From Lindgomyces ingoldianus (lineage: Eukaryota > Ascomycota > Dothideomycetes > Pleosporales > Lindgomycetaceae): 64,000 nucleotides of DNA. Below are positions 10,280 to 22,602 of the stretch, piece after piece. The notes under the pieces were generated by a model. It saw only the letters and a list, made by a program, of their open reading frames with translations, did not search any database and was not told where the DNA came from. The DNA is taken from the NCBI RefSeq assembly GCF_010093535.1, contig NW_022985181.1:202343-266342 (forward strand). The letters are read 5' to 3'. Every line of letters begins with the position of its first letter. The stretch's first letter is position 1. The translations under genes and the position numbers were made by a program.

Positions 10280-11069
10280 ATGCTGCCGTTGAAAAGGCCG
10301 AATTACTTGCAGACCTCTACCTCCCCATCACAACCCCGCATCCGACGCCAAGTGAATGCCAATACGCCACATCCAAAGCATCGGGCCGAATGACCTATGG
10401 GAACGTTTCCCTCACCCGCCCCAAACGTTCAACCCTTGCCAAATTAACGCCCGACGCGGGGGATTGACATGGGTTAGGAAGCGACAAATCTTTCTTGGAC
10501 CTCGAACAAAAGCCCAACTGCAGCCGTGCGCCAAGTTGTTCTGAAGTCTTTCCTCGGCCAGCCAGTATGCGGAACGTTGAACAGTTCTAGCAGTGGTTCC
10601 CGAAATACTTCTGGGATGTCCCTGGTCTCGGGTCTTCGGTGAACGCGTCCCTGTTTCACATCTTGTGGGATTGTCAAAGCGATGGTGACATGCTTCGACA
10701 ACATTAGGGGATGAAGTGACAGCGAAAGCTAATATACGTGTAACTCATTTTCCATTGGCTATAGAGCTATCGCAAGTGCCCTATGGGTAGTTTTACTTTT
10801 TGGTACCCAAGGAAAGAAGGTCGACAACATGGACAGGCTTCCAGGCGCTCATGAGGCAGCCTCTGTTTGATCGAGGCTCTGCGATCAATCTTACATATCC
10901 TCAAACACATGCAGGGCTCACTCGGAGGGTTCCATTGTGCCGGGATATCGTCGGAAGAGTTCTTCTTCGTCCTTCGCCCGCACACTGGAACTATACATAT
11001 CAGACGAGACAGTCTCAAGGGTTGCTTTTGTAGATCCAAAGATCCACCTCTGCTCCACGGCTGCCTGCC
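10280..11069. other. GC-normal intergenic sequence, no gene assigned
   Basis: Unique-looking sequence upstream of the SAT4-like gene. One plus-strand frame from about 10277 stays open for some 60 codons and, with two stops, to about 10700, but it has no recognisable motif and may be a decayed gene or chance. The overlapping short frames at 10767-11069 conflict with each other and are not supported. Confidence 0.4.
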
Positions 11070-12452
11070 ATGGTGACGATGAACCACGATTATACAAAGG
11101 GCCAGATGATCGGTCTGGCCTTGGGTTTTATGATAATCCCCACAGTGTTCTTTGGTTTGCGCTTGTGGGCGAAGATGTTGATGGCCAAACGATTCGCATG
11201 GGACGACTATTTGACTGGGAGTGCGCTGGTGAGTATAGCCATGGAGCAGAGACTTCTGAATGAAACATGTACTTACATATCATAGCTGGTAGCTATCACT
11301 TGCTGCACGTTGCAGCTAGCCAGTAAGTCTCTTCTGGTGCTGGAAATGGAAATACTCTGACAACACAAAAGCTGCTGTCCATGGCCATCTAGGGCAGCAT
11401 CAACCTCAGTACCCCGACGGATCCCCCATCATGGACGATCCGGGATTAATATTCTTCGAGCAGGTAATCCCCACTCTCACTGTAATTCGCGAGTTGACGC
11501 GACCGCTGACCACTCCCAGACCAAGTTCGCCCTCAACATGATCTCAATCCTCGGCCTTGGACTCGTCAAATCCTCCATCTTGGTACTGTACAACAACATA
11601 TTCAAAGTGCGAAAGTTCCAGCTGTGCATCTACGCCATGCTTGGCTTCGTGATCTGCTGGACGATTAGCTTCTTCTTCTCGCACCTCTTCACTTGCTACC
11701 CAATCACCGTCTTCATCGAGCCTTTTTACGGGAACAAATGTGTCCAGACGGTTCCGATGTTCTTTGCGCTCCTCTACACGGATGTCATTGCGGATTTGGT
11801 CATTCTAGTTTTGCCAATCCCAATGGTCCTAAGCGTGCAACTGCCACTGAAGAAGAAACTAGCCGTGATCGCGATGCTGATGCTGGGTGCAGCGTGAGTA
11901 ATGAACTGCAATGTTTTACATCTAGCCAATTGCTGACCTCTGGCTAGCGTCTGCGCTATCAGTATTACGAGAGTAATCGCCACTTACGCTGTCGCAAACG
12001 AGTACATCAAGCATCCGAACGACGTGATCTGTAAGGCTCTTCCCCATTCAATTTGAAATCCCCATCTAATCGTATGGCCTTCCTTCACAGATTACACGGC
12101 ACCCGTCTTCTTCTGGACGAACATCGAGCTATCCCTAGCCGTGGTATGCGCATGCCTCCCAACACTACGGCCAATCTATCTGCGCTTCTTCCCAAAGCCC
12201 ATCCGGGAAACAACGTCGAGCTACGGCTACGGATCCTCAAGGCCTATGGGAACGAAGAAAAGCAGTCTGGGGCCTAAGTTCAGTCACAAAGCGTACGACG
12301 AGATCGAAGAGCTGGAATTGACTAGTCACGGCCAAGTTCCGTCAACGTCACCGGAAGGAGGTATCATAAGAAAGGTCACTATACATCAAACTACGGAGGC
12401 CTCTGAGGGCTCAAGTATGACTAGTTTGAGAGGGAAGAGTACTAGCTCTTAA
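11070..12452 (+). CDS. SAT4/rhodopsin-domain integral membrane protein
   Basis: Predicted 368-aa seven-helix membrane protein of the fungal SAT4 family (rhodopsin-like domain, related to PTH11-type proteins), found in plasma membranes and often near secondary-metabolite or effector genes; molecular function unknown. Exons: 11070-11228, 11286-11322, 11372-11463, 11520-11893, 11948-12030, 12091-12452. The five introns (49-60 bp) have GT-AG ends and keep frame. Family marks are GLRLWAK then WDDYL at the end of helix 1, HGHLGQHQ in the first loop, DDPG before helix 3, GLGLVKSSILVLYNNIF, a CYP/NKCV pair of loop cysteines and LPIPMVLSVQLPLKKKLAV. Helix 7 (FFWTNIELSLAVVCACLPTL) is followed by a Ser/Thr-rich cytoplasmic tail. 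The start at 11070 was chosen because it gives the expected short N-terminus; a second Met lies three codons on. No defects seen. Confidence 0.88.
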
Positions 12453-13287
12453 GACGTCAATACTTGAGGGACTTGGGTCAAATTCTCCACGACTCCAGCC
12501 GATTAGAAATTGTAGTTCTAGCAGTCTATCAAATCACGATGTAATTGTGGGCCAGGAGCTCACCATGGAACTCTCATCCGATCCGAGTGAACTGTGTCCG
12601 TAGTTCTATAGGGTGTTCATATCCAAAGCGGCAAAGCTCTCCATGCGGACGAAACTCGGAAGCAAGAATATACGTATGGGTACCCTCCCAAGAATTTCAT
12701 ATCTTTCATTTGGAGGAGTTTCAGGGGCCTAACACTACTGTGTAGATTCATTCGTATGGCGAGTCATGTTGGCGAGTGGAAACCATTTTATTCATATAAG
12801 AGAATATCACCCTAGTCCACCTTGGGACGAAACAAGTGGTTCGAGAACAGATCAATTGCAGATCTTTGAACCGCTCGGTTTACTACTGGTCGAACCTACA
12901 AGATATCCACGGTGCAGTGGATATCGACTCAACAACGTCAAAGGAAGGCGGCCTCTTTCCGGACTTTTCGGATAGGCACCAAAGTGCAGGATGTCCCTTG
13001 AATCTGCGCACACGAGAGTGGCTGATACTGCTTCTGGCCATCATGCCCGCTTAGCTCCAGTCAGGCCGGGTTACCCTGGATTTTCTCATCCCGACACTCC
13101 GGGAAGAGCAACTGTGCCGTCCACAATTTAATTTCAATGTCTTGGTATATGCACGTTAGGCACTGCGCAACAAGGAGCTGCTTGCTTGTCATCCCTATCT
13201 CAAGTTACTTTATTAACCCGCCTCGTGGACACCATGCAACTTGTTCTCGGCATCACATACCTGCCTCTTCCTTCCATCCTTTCCACC
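12453..13287. other. intergenic, probable promoter of the oxidase gene
   Basis: GC-normal sequence between two same-strand genes. Short frames are not supported by motifs. Two in-frame ATGs at 13186 and 13234 precede the chosen oxidase start; they would put a hydrophobic but atypical leader in front of the signal peptide. Confidence 0.5.
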
Positions 13288-14838
13288 ATGAGGTTACTGT
13301 TGGGTGTACAGCTCTTGATCACAACGGTATCGGCTCTCGTTATTAGAGCTCCAGCTATTGCTGAGGACCTCAAGAAGCTCGTCTCAGCTTCGTCTGTCTC
13401 GATCGAGGTTCGCGCAAGATGGAGCGACTACAACCTACCGCTTCCATCCGTCGTGGTAAGCGCGGCCAATGAAAACGATGTAGCGGCAGTCGTAAGTCAC
13501 TCTGATCCTAATGCTACCTAGACCTTCTGTATGGGCAAGCCGTGCTCACATATCCCCTACCACTAGGTCAAGTATTGTGCAAAGGCAGGAATCCCATTCT
13601 TAGCACAGAACGGGGGTAACGGATGGGCCACACAATTCGATCTCGGTACCGATGGTGTTCTCATCAACTTGGCTGGCCTCAATAAAGTCACCATCAGTGC
13701 CGATAAGCAGTCGGCTACAATTGGCGGAGGTGCCATCATCAATGACACTATCTCCGCGGCAAATGCGGCTGGGGTACTGGTTCAAACTGGCAACTGCAAT
13801 TGCGTCGGTACGCTTGGAGCTCTTCTCGGTGGCGGGTATGGCAACATCATGGGTGAACACGGCTTCGCCGTTGACAATGTCAACTCCATGCGAGTCGTGA
13901 CTGCAACCGGCAAACTCCTCACAGTGTCTAGTACTTCCAATGCTGACCTGTTCTGGGCACTCCGAGGCGCTGGACCAAACTTTGGTATTGTAACTTCGGC
14001 AACGGTTAAGGCTTTCCCAGCCACCTCCCAGGACAGGTCCGCCTGGATCATGAGTCTCACCTTCGATCCATCCAAGATCACCCAAGTCGCTCAAGCTATC
14101 CAGGACCTGCCTCTCAAGCCAGAGCAAGTTGTCTACTTGGTCCTAACTAATTCCGGCCCACCATCCAATGCTCCTATGGTACTCGTCACTGGATTTCTCC
14201 GCAAGGGAACCGAGGCAACCGGACGAGCTGCCTACGCCCCTCTATACGCTCTAGGTCCACTTACTAACTCAAGCGCTGTCACGCCCTATCTCAGCTGGAA
14301 CGCCGCAAATGATGGGTTCTGCTCTCGTGGCGGACAGAAACCTGCTTTTAGCACCACCATCAATAAGATGAAAGCGGAAACCTGGCCTCAGATATGGAGC
14401 CTGTACACTGATTTCCAGAAGAAGTCGGGTGCTGAGAACTCCGCGGTATTGATTGAGCGGTACAATCTAACGAAGGCTCAGTCTGTCCCCATTGGTTCGT
14501 CGGCTATGCAGGAAGCCCTCCGGCGCGATGCTTTCGCGCAAGCGATTGTGATTCCCTGGTATACGGATCCTGCTCTGGATGCCGATGCTATTACTTTTGG
14601 TTCGAAGGTTCGGGATATCTGGAGTTACTCGGCGAATGCGACAGTCAACCCCACGTAAGTGATTTTCGCTCGTGCCCACCAATGGATTCGACCGCTAACG
14701 TATAATAGATATGCTAACTTTGCTCATGGTGATGAAACACTACAGGCAATCTTCGGATCAAGCCTGACCAAGTTGAAAACATTAAAGCAGAAATGGGATC
14801 CATCTGGGGTATTTGATCAATGGTTTCCCATCAAATGA
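13288..14838 (+). CDS. Secreted FAD-linked oxidoreductase (PCMH FAD-binding, BBE type)
   Basis: Predicted 473-aa flavoprotein of the berberine-bridge-enzyme/6-hydroxynicotine-oxidase superfamily. Exons: 13288-13491, 13567-14654, 14709-14838, introns 75 and 54 bp, frame kept. The start at 13288 (CCACCATGA context) gives a signal peptide, MRLLLGVQLLITTVSAL, so it likely acts outside the cell or in the secretory path. FAD-binding domain about 45-220: IPFLAQNGGNGW (77-88), TIGGGA (119-124), GNCNCVGTLGALLGGGYG (143-160), ALRGAGPNFGIVT. C-terminal BBE segment YANFAHGDE (from 432) through WDPSGVFDQWF. Cys145 or Cys147 fits the 6-S-cysteinyl FAD site; the usual GGH histidine for the 8-alpha bond is Asn86 here. 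Substrate unknown; such enzymes often oxidise secondary metabolites or carbohydrates. It lies 836 bp after the SAT4-like gene and before an O-methyltransferase relic. Confidence 0.88.
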
Positions 14839-15554
14839 GCAAATGAGACAGGCTAGATCAAGATCATTGAATAATCGACATCGTTCAGGCGTATGACATG
14901 TGGTACGCTCGATAGATAATTGAATGAAAGTTAAGCAACATACTGTAGTTTCATTCTGTCTAATGTTGGCGAGTTTTTGTCATCTTCTCTCCCTCTAACC
15001 CAACACGTATTCTTCAGGTCAAGACAATTCCCCAGGTCTCTTCATTTCTGAGTGTTCCCAATAAACATCATTATTTCTTATGTCATCACCTGGACATGCG
15101 CCTCACGCAGATTCACCAAGTAAACATTAGGTACCTAGGTAAGCGCAACTTGTACGAGTAAGCGGTCGACTGGCTTAATTGTTCTACTGCTTGCGTCCGA
15201 GAATCACAAACCATATTATTGCGGTACCACACTAAAATTCGCGATGTCTCCTGCTATAATCATTGAGTGGGGCCCGAGATCATAGCACGGAACATTCTCC
15301 AAGTTGATGACTGCCTCACGACGCGCATTCTACCAACGCCCTCCTTCGATATATCCTATCCACCAAGCGTTCTGTACCATCAGAAAACGAGTACTGACAA
15401 AATCCCATTCTCGAGGCCACAGATGAATCCACTGCGCTCATGCTAGGTCATGTCGGAATACTACTTACTGTCACGTATCCGGTTTACCCCCATCGCTTTG
15501 TTGGTGCTTTTGGTCATAAAATTGACTATCATATTTAGTTTAACCCTTGGACGA
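14839..15554. other. intergenic, no gene seen
   Basis: Normal-GC sequence between the oxidase gene and the methyltransferase pseudogene. A plus-strand frame from 15450 starts with a hydrophobic stretch and runs into the methyltransferase N-terminal relic; whether its first 30 codons belong to that gene is unclear. Confidence 0.45.
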
Positions 15555-16594
15555 GCCTACAAGCAATTGAGCGCTTGGGAATTGCTAAATGCCTTCTCAC
15601 CTGGGGAAACCTCAACTTTCGATCACATTGCCCGTACTGACTCTCCAAATCAGATATGCGCCATATAACCCGTCACCATGAGACAGTGCATCTTCCACGA
15701 GCCGTCCCCAGGCATCGTGATGCACACAGCTGTCTCCAGGGCGGTAACCGAATCCCGCCAATTGCCCAGGTCATCGGATTCGTAGGCAATGAAATATAGC
15801 CAGAGTGGTCGAGGCTAAGCAATTCCATGTAAAAGTGGCCGAGATCCGAGGAACCCAACGAGACTGGCTTCGCTATTGCAAATGAGACGTATGTTCTTAT
15901 GCTCGAGATTGTAAGCAGCGATCCTGAGTGAGCCAGACGTATGGCTAAAGCAATGAGATTCCTGCATTAGTGGCCGGTATATAGGATGCTACATGGCACC
16001 AACACCTCCGAATGGGGCGCTCCTGCTCAAGGTTTATTGGTAGATGATGGCGGTGGACGAGGAACCGTGGTGGCAGAAATTGCACGAGGTCTACTGGGAA
16101 TTCGTTGTGTCGTGCAGGACTTTCCTGAAATGATCAATAGCGCTGGAAGGTCTACAGAAGGGCGAGAGTTTGACTTTCATGGTGCATGATTTCTTTCATG
16201 AGCCACTCGAAGGGTGGATGTGTATTTTCTTCGTTAGATGCTTCATGATTAGTCTGATCAGTATGCAATTAGGATTCTGAGGAATACCATCGGATTGAAG
16301 AAAGAGGCGCGGATTTTAGTGTTAGAACGGCCTCTTCTGATGGCGAGTGGTTTGACACCGTATAAGCAGACGGCACAGCGGTATTGCTTCTTTCAACTGT
16401 TATGAATACTAGGATTCCTACTAAATTTCTTCGTGCAGTGCATTAATCTCGCTATACAAGCGATCCAGAGCGCGACAGCTCGCGATGCAAAGGATTGGGC
16501 ACCTTTATTCCGTAGTGCTGATGTGAGGTTCGAACTGGGAGATATTACGAATCCGCCTGGGTCAAACCCATGCTTGAGATATGCAACGTGGTAA
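15555..16594 (+). pseudogene. S-adenosylmethionine O-methyltransferase pseudogene
   Basis: Relic of a fungal plant-type O-methyltransferase (SAM-dependent, small-molecule hydroxyl methylation). Pieces in order: AWELLNAFSPGETSTFDHIA (N-terminal winged-helix/dimer part, about 15560-15620); FHEPSPGIVMHTAVSRAV (15685-15740); EPNETGFAIANET (15850-15890); WGAPAQGLLVDDGGGRGTV with the SAM-binding GGGRG (16010-16070); VVQDFPEMI; VHDFFHE; LHD-stop-SD with the catalytic His kept but the Trp codon now TAG (about 16225-16245); ILVLERPLL; and the C-terminal KDWAPLFRSADVRF up to TAA at 16592-16594. The pieces lie in different frames with several stops, so at least three frameshifts plus nonsense changes have accumulated. 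No product is expected. Its position beside the oxidase suggests a former tailoring gene. Confidence 0.82.
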
Positions 16595-16945
16595 AGTGAA
16601 GATATCCGAGAGGTACCTAGTCGACAAGGAAGGCAGAAAAGCATGTGCTCTTTTTTTGATCCGATAGAGCAGGAAACAGCTGGCTAAACAAAAAAAAAAA
16701 AGGAACAGTGAAAATATTGTCCATAGTATTATATTATCTCAGGTGCTTAGTCAACTGGGCAGAGAAACTCAGAGCCCCTAAGGACCCTATTCCCCTGCTA
16801 GTAGGAGAGGGACCCGTACTAGTTCTTTCACTAACACAATAAGCTAATTAGGGGCTTAGAAACCCTTTCTCTGTACCGCTTTCTAAGGAACGTTTATTAT
16901 CCTTTAGGTAATAAGGCAATTACATATTTTCTCTACTATACACTA
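16595..16945. other. intergenic edge of the transposon nest
   Basis: Includes an A-tract near 16690 and an imperfect inverted repeat (CAGAGAAACTC...GCCCCTAA at 16760-16781 against TTAGGGGC...TTTCTCTG at 16848-16873), perhaps an old transposon remnant. The first pogo-like terminal repeat begins at 16946 after TA. Confidence 0.4.
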
Positions 16946-17756
16946 ACGTACACCACGGCCGAGTTGCTCACACCTGCGTCGCTTACTTTTGCTAAGACTA
17001 CACTATAACAAACTCTATTATAGCCTATAGCAACCTGCTCTAGCACTATATAGTACAGTACAGCCTAGAATATTATTTAAAGACTACTTTTACTTCTTGC
17101 TTACACATTTGCGTATTATACCTAGTCTAATTACACTGTCTATAACGTACTTCACGGGCGAGTTGCTCACACACCTAAGTCGCTTACTTTTGCCAAGACC
17201 CCACCCTAACAAACTCTATTATAGCCTATAACAACCTGCTCTAGCACTATATAGTATAGTACAGCCTAGAATATTATTTAGATACTACTTTTACTTCTTG
17301 CTTACACATTTACATGTTATGCCTAGTCTAATTGCACTATCTGTAGCGCCTTTAAGATAGCTTACTTACTTTAGCTTGCACCTGCTTCTTTACCTTCTTC
17401 TTATTACTGTGCACTTTAAACTCTTTTAAAGCTATTAAGTGTAGGCTTTTTTAAATTATTAAAGTTTTTTTTACTTTAATTTACTTTCTTTTATATAATT
17501 TATGTTGCATAGTAGCTTTATTAGCTACTTAAAGCTTAGTAATTTTCTATTATGCTAATACTAGCTTATATATAATTATTACTACCTTTTTTAAAACCTT
17601 TTTAAACACTTTAACTATAGAAGTTAGTAAACTATTTATATACTTTTAAATTTTTATTTTTATAAGCATTAATTATAACTTAAGTTTTAAAGTATTACTT
17701 AGAGTTTATAACTACTAAAGCTTATTATATATAAGTAGTAGTAGTAATAAAGTATA

Positions 17757-19622
17757 ACGTACTTCATAGGCGAGTTGCTCACACACCTAAGTCGCTTACT
17801 TTTGCCAAGACCCCACCCTAACAAACTCTATTATAGCCTATAACAACCTGCTCTAGCACTATATAGTATAGTACAGCCTAGAATATTATTTAGATACTAC
17901 TTCTACTTCTTGCTTACACGTTTATGTGTTATGCCTAGTCTAATTACACTATCTGCAGCGCCTTTAGGATAGCTTACCTACTTTAGCTTGCACCTGCTTC
18001 TTTGCCTTCTTCCTGTTACTACGCGCTTTAAACTTCTTTAGAGCTGTTAAGCGCAGGCTTTTCTAAATTATTAAGGTCTTTTCTACCTTAATTTACTTTT
18101 TTTTATGCAATTTATATTACATAGCAGCCTTATTAGCTGCTTAAAGCTTAGTAATTTCTTATTACACTAACACTAGCTTATGTGTAATTATTACTGCCTC
18201 TTTTAAAACTTTCTTAAACACTTTAACTATAGAAGTTAGTAAACTATTTATATACTTCTAAATTTTTATCTTTATAAGCATTAATTATAACTTAAGTTTT
18301 AGAGTATTGCTTAGGGTTTACAACTGCTAAGGCTTGTTATATATAGGTAGTAGTAGTAATAAAGTGCGCAACTTTATATTAAAGCCTATTATAACTTATT
18401 ATAAGTTAAAAGGAACTAATCTAGCGCCTTAAAACCCTTTTTAGATATTACTAAAAGTAATTATAGCATTATAAGCTGCTTTAAAGCATAGTAGAAACTT
18501 TATTTTTATAATATAAGTAATCTAGTTATGCATAAGGTTTTTAGCTTAGCGCCTATATACCTTTTTTAAAGGAGCAAAACAACCTACATTAAGTAGCTAT
18601 AAAAAGTGTAATAAGTAAAAAGGCATATAGATAGTAATAATCTTATTATTTTTATAGTATTACTAAAAATAAAGTAAGTTATAGCTCTTATAGCTGTTAA
18701 TAACTAGTAAACAGTAGCTACTAACAGTACACTTCTTTATATATACGTTAAAGTGCTTTAACTAGTCTAGACTAAGCTAATTAGTAGTCTAGCTATGCTT
18801 AAAGATTATAATAACTTAATCTTAGAGTAGATTTTCTTTTTTATACTAGTTTAAAAAGTAGTTGCTACTTTAAAAGATAATAAAAGGCAGAATAGCCTAC
18901 CCTTTAGCATTAATGCCTTAGATAGCTGTTGTCTACTCCTAGTTGCCTAGATAGACTGCTTTTAGCTGTCCTTGTCTCTCTAAACCTGTAATAACTGCTT
19001 TAGTAGATATCTAGCCTATTATAAACCCTGTCTTATTAAAGTTGTACATGTTATTATTCTAGATGCTATACTTAGCTTTAATATTCTTTATAAAGTTAAA
19101 CTAGCCTTAAATTACTATAGAATTTTTATAAAAAGCTTTTTTATAGTTATACTTACACTTAAACTTTACTTTAAGCTCTAGGTAACACTTAATAAACATA
19201 TTAAGCTAGTTTATGCTAATATAGCCTATATTACGCTTAGCGTGTAAAGAATTAGCTATATTAGCTATAGCTGCTAGCTAGGGGGGAAATCCTTGCGCAT
19301 TTAGCTTAAGTATGTGCTAAATAATTACCTGCTTTTTATTATTATCTAGCTTTTATAAGTTAGCTGTATAATTAGCTTAAAAAGGTTATCTAGCGTGTTA
19401 GTTGCTTATTATCTTTTAAAAGACTTTATAGATAGCTGCAGCGCGTTAGTTAAAAAGTGTTATATCTTATTTAAAAGCTTAAAGCATAAGCTGCATCTAA
19501 TGTTCCTTTAACGTGTTTAAGTAGTGTTGTTAGAAATGCATTAGTGTAGGAAAAGTAGTGTGGTGGGGTCTTAGCAAAAGTAAGTGACTTAGGTGTGTAA
19601 GCAACTTGCCTATAAAGTACGT
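17757..19622 (-). mobile_element. Complete pogo/Fot1-like DNA transposon, 1866 bp
   Basis: Flanked by TA (17755-17756, 19623-19624), with terminal inverted repeats of about 60 bp whose subterminal word (GAGTTGCTCAC / AAGTCGCTTAC) occurs twice. The minus strand still shows a Tc1/mariner-superfamily Fot1/pogo (DDE) transposase. NMYNFNKTGF at 19022-19051 is the block holding the first catalytic Asp, here Asn. It is followed by a block like the conserved VTG...GNxE...INA region. Frames are broken by RIP stops, so it is non-autonomous today. TA duplication and 1.87-kb length fit the group. It is nested in another copy of its own family. Confidence 0.87.
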
Positions 19623-19824
19623 TATAACTTTATATTAAAGCTTATTATAACTTATTATAAGTTAAAAGAAACTAATCTAGCGCTTTAAAACTTTTTTTAA
19701 ATATTACTAAAAGTAATTATAGTATTATAAGCTACTTTAAAGCATAGTAAAAACTTTATTTTTATAATATAAGTAATTTAGTTATACATAAAGTTTTTAG
19801 CTTAGCACTTATACACTTTTTTTA

Positions 19825-20124
19825 NNNNNNNNNNNNNNNNNNNNNNNNNNNNNNNNNNNNNNNNNNNNNNNNNNNNNNNNNNNNNNNNNNNNNNNNNNNN
19901 NNNNNNNNNNNNNNNNNNNNNNNNNNNNNNNNNNNNNNNNNNNNNNNNNNNNNNNNNNNNNNNNNNNNNNNNNNNNNNNNNNNNNNNNNNNNNNNNNNNN
20001 NNNNNNNNNNNNNNNNNNNNNNNNNNNNNNNNNNNNNNNNNNNNNNNNNNNNNNNNNNNNNNNNNNNNNNNNNNNNNNNNNNNNNNNNNNNNNNNNNNNN
20101 NNNNNNNNNNNNNNNNNNNNNNNN
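19825..20124. other. assembly gap (300 N)
   Basis: Exactly 300 N inside the interrupted pogo-like element. By comparison with the complete copies (1861-1867 bp net), about 100 bp more than the placeholder appears to be missing, if this copy was full length. Confidence 0.95.
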
Positions 20125-22602
20125 TCTTTAAACTTATAATAACTGCTTTAGTAGATATCTAGCCTATTATAAACTTTATTTTATTAAAGTTATATATGTT
20201 ATTATTTTAAATGCTATACTTAGCTTTAATATTTTTTATAAAGTTAAACTAGCTTTAAATTACTATAAAACTTTTATAAAAAGCTTTTTTATAGTTATAA
20301 TTACACTTAAACTTTACTTTAAGCTTTAAGTAACACTTAATAAATATATTAAGCTAGTTTATACTAATATAGCTTATATTATACTTAGTGTGTAAAGAAT
20401 TAGCTATATTAGCTATAGCTACTAGCTAGAGGGGAAATTCTTATGCATTTAGCTTAAGTATGTGCTAAATAATTACTTACTTTTTATTATTATCTAGCTT
20501 TTATAAGTTAGCTATATAATTAGCTTAAAAAAGTTATTTAGTATGTTAGTTACATATTATTTTTTAAAAAACTTTATAAATAGCTACAGCATGTTACTTA
20601 AAAAGTATTATATTTTATTTAAAAAGTTAAAGTATAAGCTATATCTAATATTCTTTTAACATATTTAAGTAGTGTTATTAGAAATATATTAGTATAAAAA
20701 AAGTAGTGTAGTAAGGTCTTAGCAAAAGTAAGCAACTTAGGTGTGTAAGCAACTTGCCTGTAAAGTACGTTAGTAACTTTAGAATAGCTTACTTACTTTA
20801 GCTTGCGCCTGCTTCTTTACCTTCTTTCTATAACAACGCGCTCTAGACTTCTTTAGAGCTGTTAAGTGTAAAAAATTTAAACTATTAAAGCTTTTTCTAG
20901 TTTAATCTACTTTCTTTTATATAATTTATATTATATAGCTACTTTATTAGCTACTTAAAGCTTAGTAATTCTCTATTATACTAATACTAGCTTATATAAC
21001 GTACACTATAAGCAAGTTACTTACACACCTAAGTTGCTTAATTTTGCTAAGACTCTACTAAACTACTTTTTTTACACTAATATATTCTTAATAACACTAC
21101 TTAAACATGCTAAAAGAATGTTTAATATAGCTTATACTTTAAAGTTTTAAATAAAATATAACAATTTTAAAGTAATATACTATAGCTATGTATAAAGGTT
21201 TTTAAAAAATAATAAATAACTAATATAGTTAACGTACTTTATAGGCAAGTTGCTTACACACCTAAGTTGCTTACTTTTACTAAAACCTTACTACACTACT
21301 TTTTTTATACTAATGCATTTCTAATAACACTACTTAAATGTGTTAAAAGAACATTAAATGTAGCTTACACTTTAAGCTTTTAAATAAAATATAACACTTT
21401 TTAAGCAACATACTATAGCTATTTATAAAGTTTTTTAAAAGATAATAAGTAACTAACATACTAAATAACCTTTTTAAGCTAATTATATAGCTAACTTATA
21501 AAAGCTAGATAATAATAAAAAGTAAGTAATTATTTAGCACATACTTAAGCTAGATATGTAAGGATTTCCCTCTTAGCTAGTAGCTATAGCTAATATAGCT
21601 AATTCTTTATACACTAAGCATAATATAGGCTATATTAGTATAAACTAGCTTAATATATTTATTAAGTGTTACTTAAAGCTTAAAGTAAAGTTTAAGTATA
21701 AGTATAACTATAAAAAAGCTTTTTATAAAATTTTTATAGTAATTTAAAGCTAGTTTAACTTTATAAAGAATATTAAAGCTAAGTATAGCATCTAAAATAA
21801 TAACATGTATAACTTTAATAAAATAAAGTTTATAATAGGCTAAATATTTACTAGAGCAGTTATTATAAGTTTAGAGAGATAAAGATAGCTAAAAGTAGTC
21901 TAGCTAGGTAACTAGAAGTAGACAACAGCTATTTAGAGCATTAATGCTAAAAAGTAAGCTATTTTACTTTTTATTATTTTTTAGAGTAGTAACTACTTTT
22001 TAAACTAGTATAAAAAATTTACTTTAAAATTAAGTTATTATAATCTTTAAGTGTAGCTAGACTACTAATTAGCTTAGTTTAGACTAGTTAAAGCACTTTA
22101 ATATGTATATAAAAAAGTGTACTATTAGCAGCTACTGTTTGCTAGTTATTAATAGCTATAAAAGCTATAACTTACTTTATTTCTAGTAATACTATAAAGA
22201 TAATAAGATTATTACTATTTATATACTTTTTTACTTATTACACCTTTTATAGCTACTTAATGTAGGTTATTTTACTTTTTTAAAAAATGTGTATAGGCGC
22301 TAAGCTAAAAACTTTATACATAACTAGATTACTTATATTATAAAAATAAAGTTTCTACTATACTTTAAAGTAGCCTATAATGCTATAATTACTTTTACTA
22401 ATATTTAAGAAAAGTTTTAAAGCGCTAGATTAGTTCCTTTTAACCTATAATAAGTTATAATAGGCTTTAATATAAAGTTGCGCACTCTATTACTACTACT
22501 ACTTATATATAATAAGCTCTAGTAGTTATAAACTCTAAGTAATACTTTAGAACTTAAGTTATAATTAATACTTATAAAAATAAAAATTTAAAAGCATATA
22601 AA

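Larger units (their letters stand above)
17145..20770 (-). mobile_element. pogo/Fot1-like transposon (level 2), interrupted, contains N gap
   Basis: TA at 17143-17144 and 20771-20772; terminal repeats begin ACGTACTTCACGGGCGAG and end CTTGCCTGTAAAGTACGT. A second copy of the same family (17757-19622) sits inside it and 300 N (19825-20124) replace part of it. Net length is 1758 bp with the N counted. Transposase-like sequence lies on the minus strand and is full of stops. Confidence 0.8.

Noticed and set aside
12545..12975. Short plus-strand frames between the SAT4-like and oxidase genes
   Set aside because: No recognisable domain or splice logic; probably intergenic.
13600..14127. 175-codon minus-strand frame
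   Set aside because: Shadow of the oxidase exon on the other strand.
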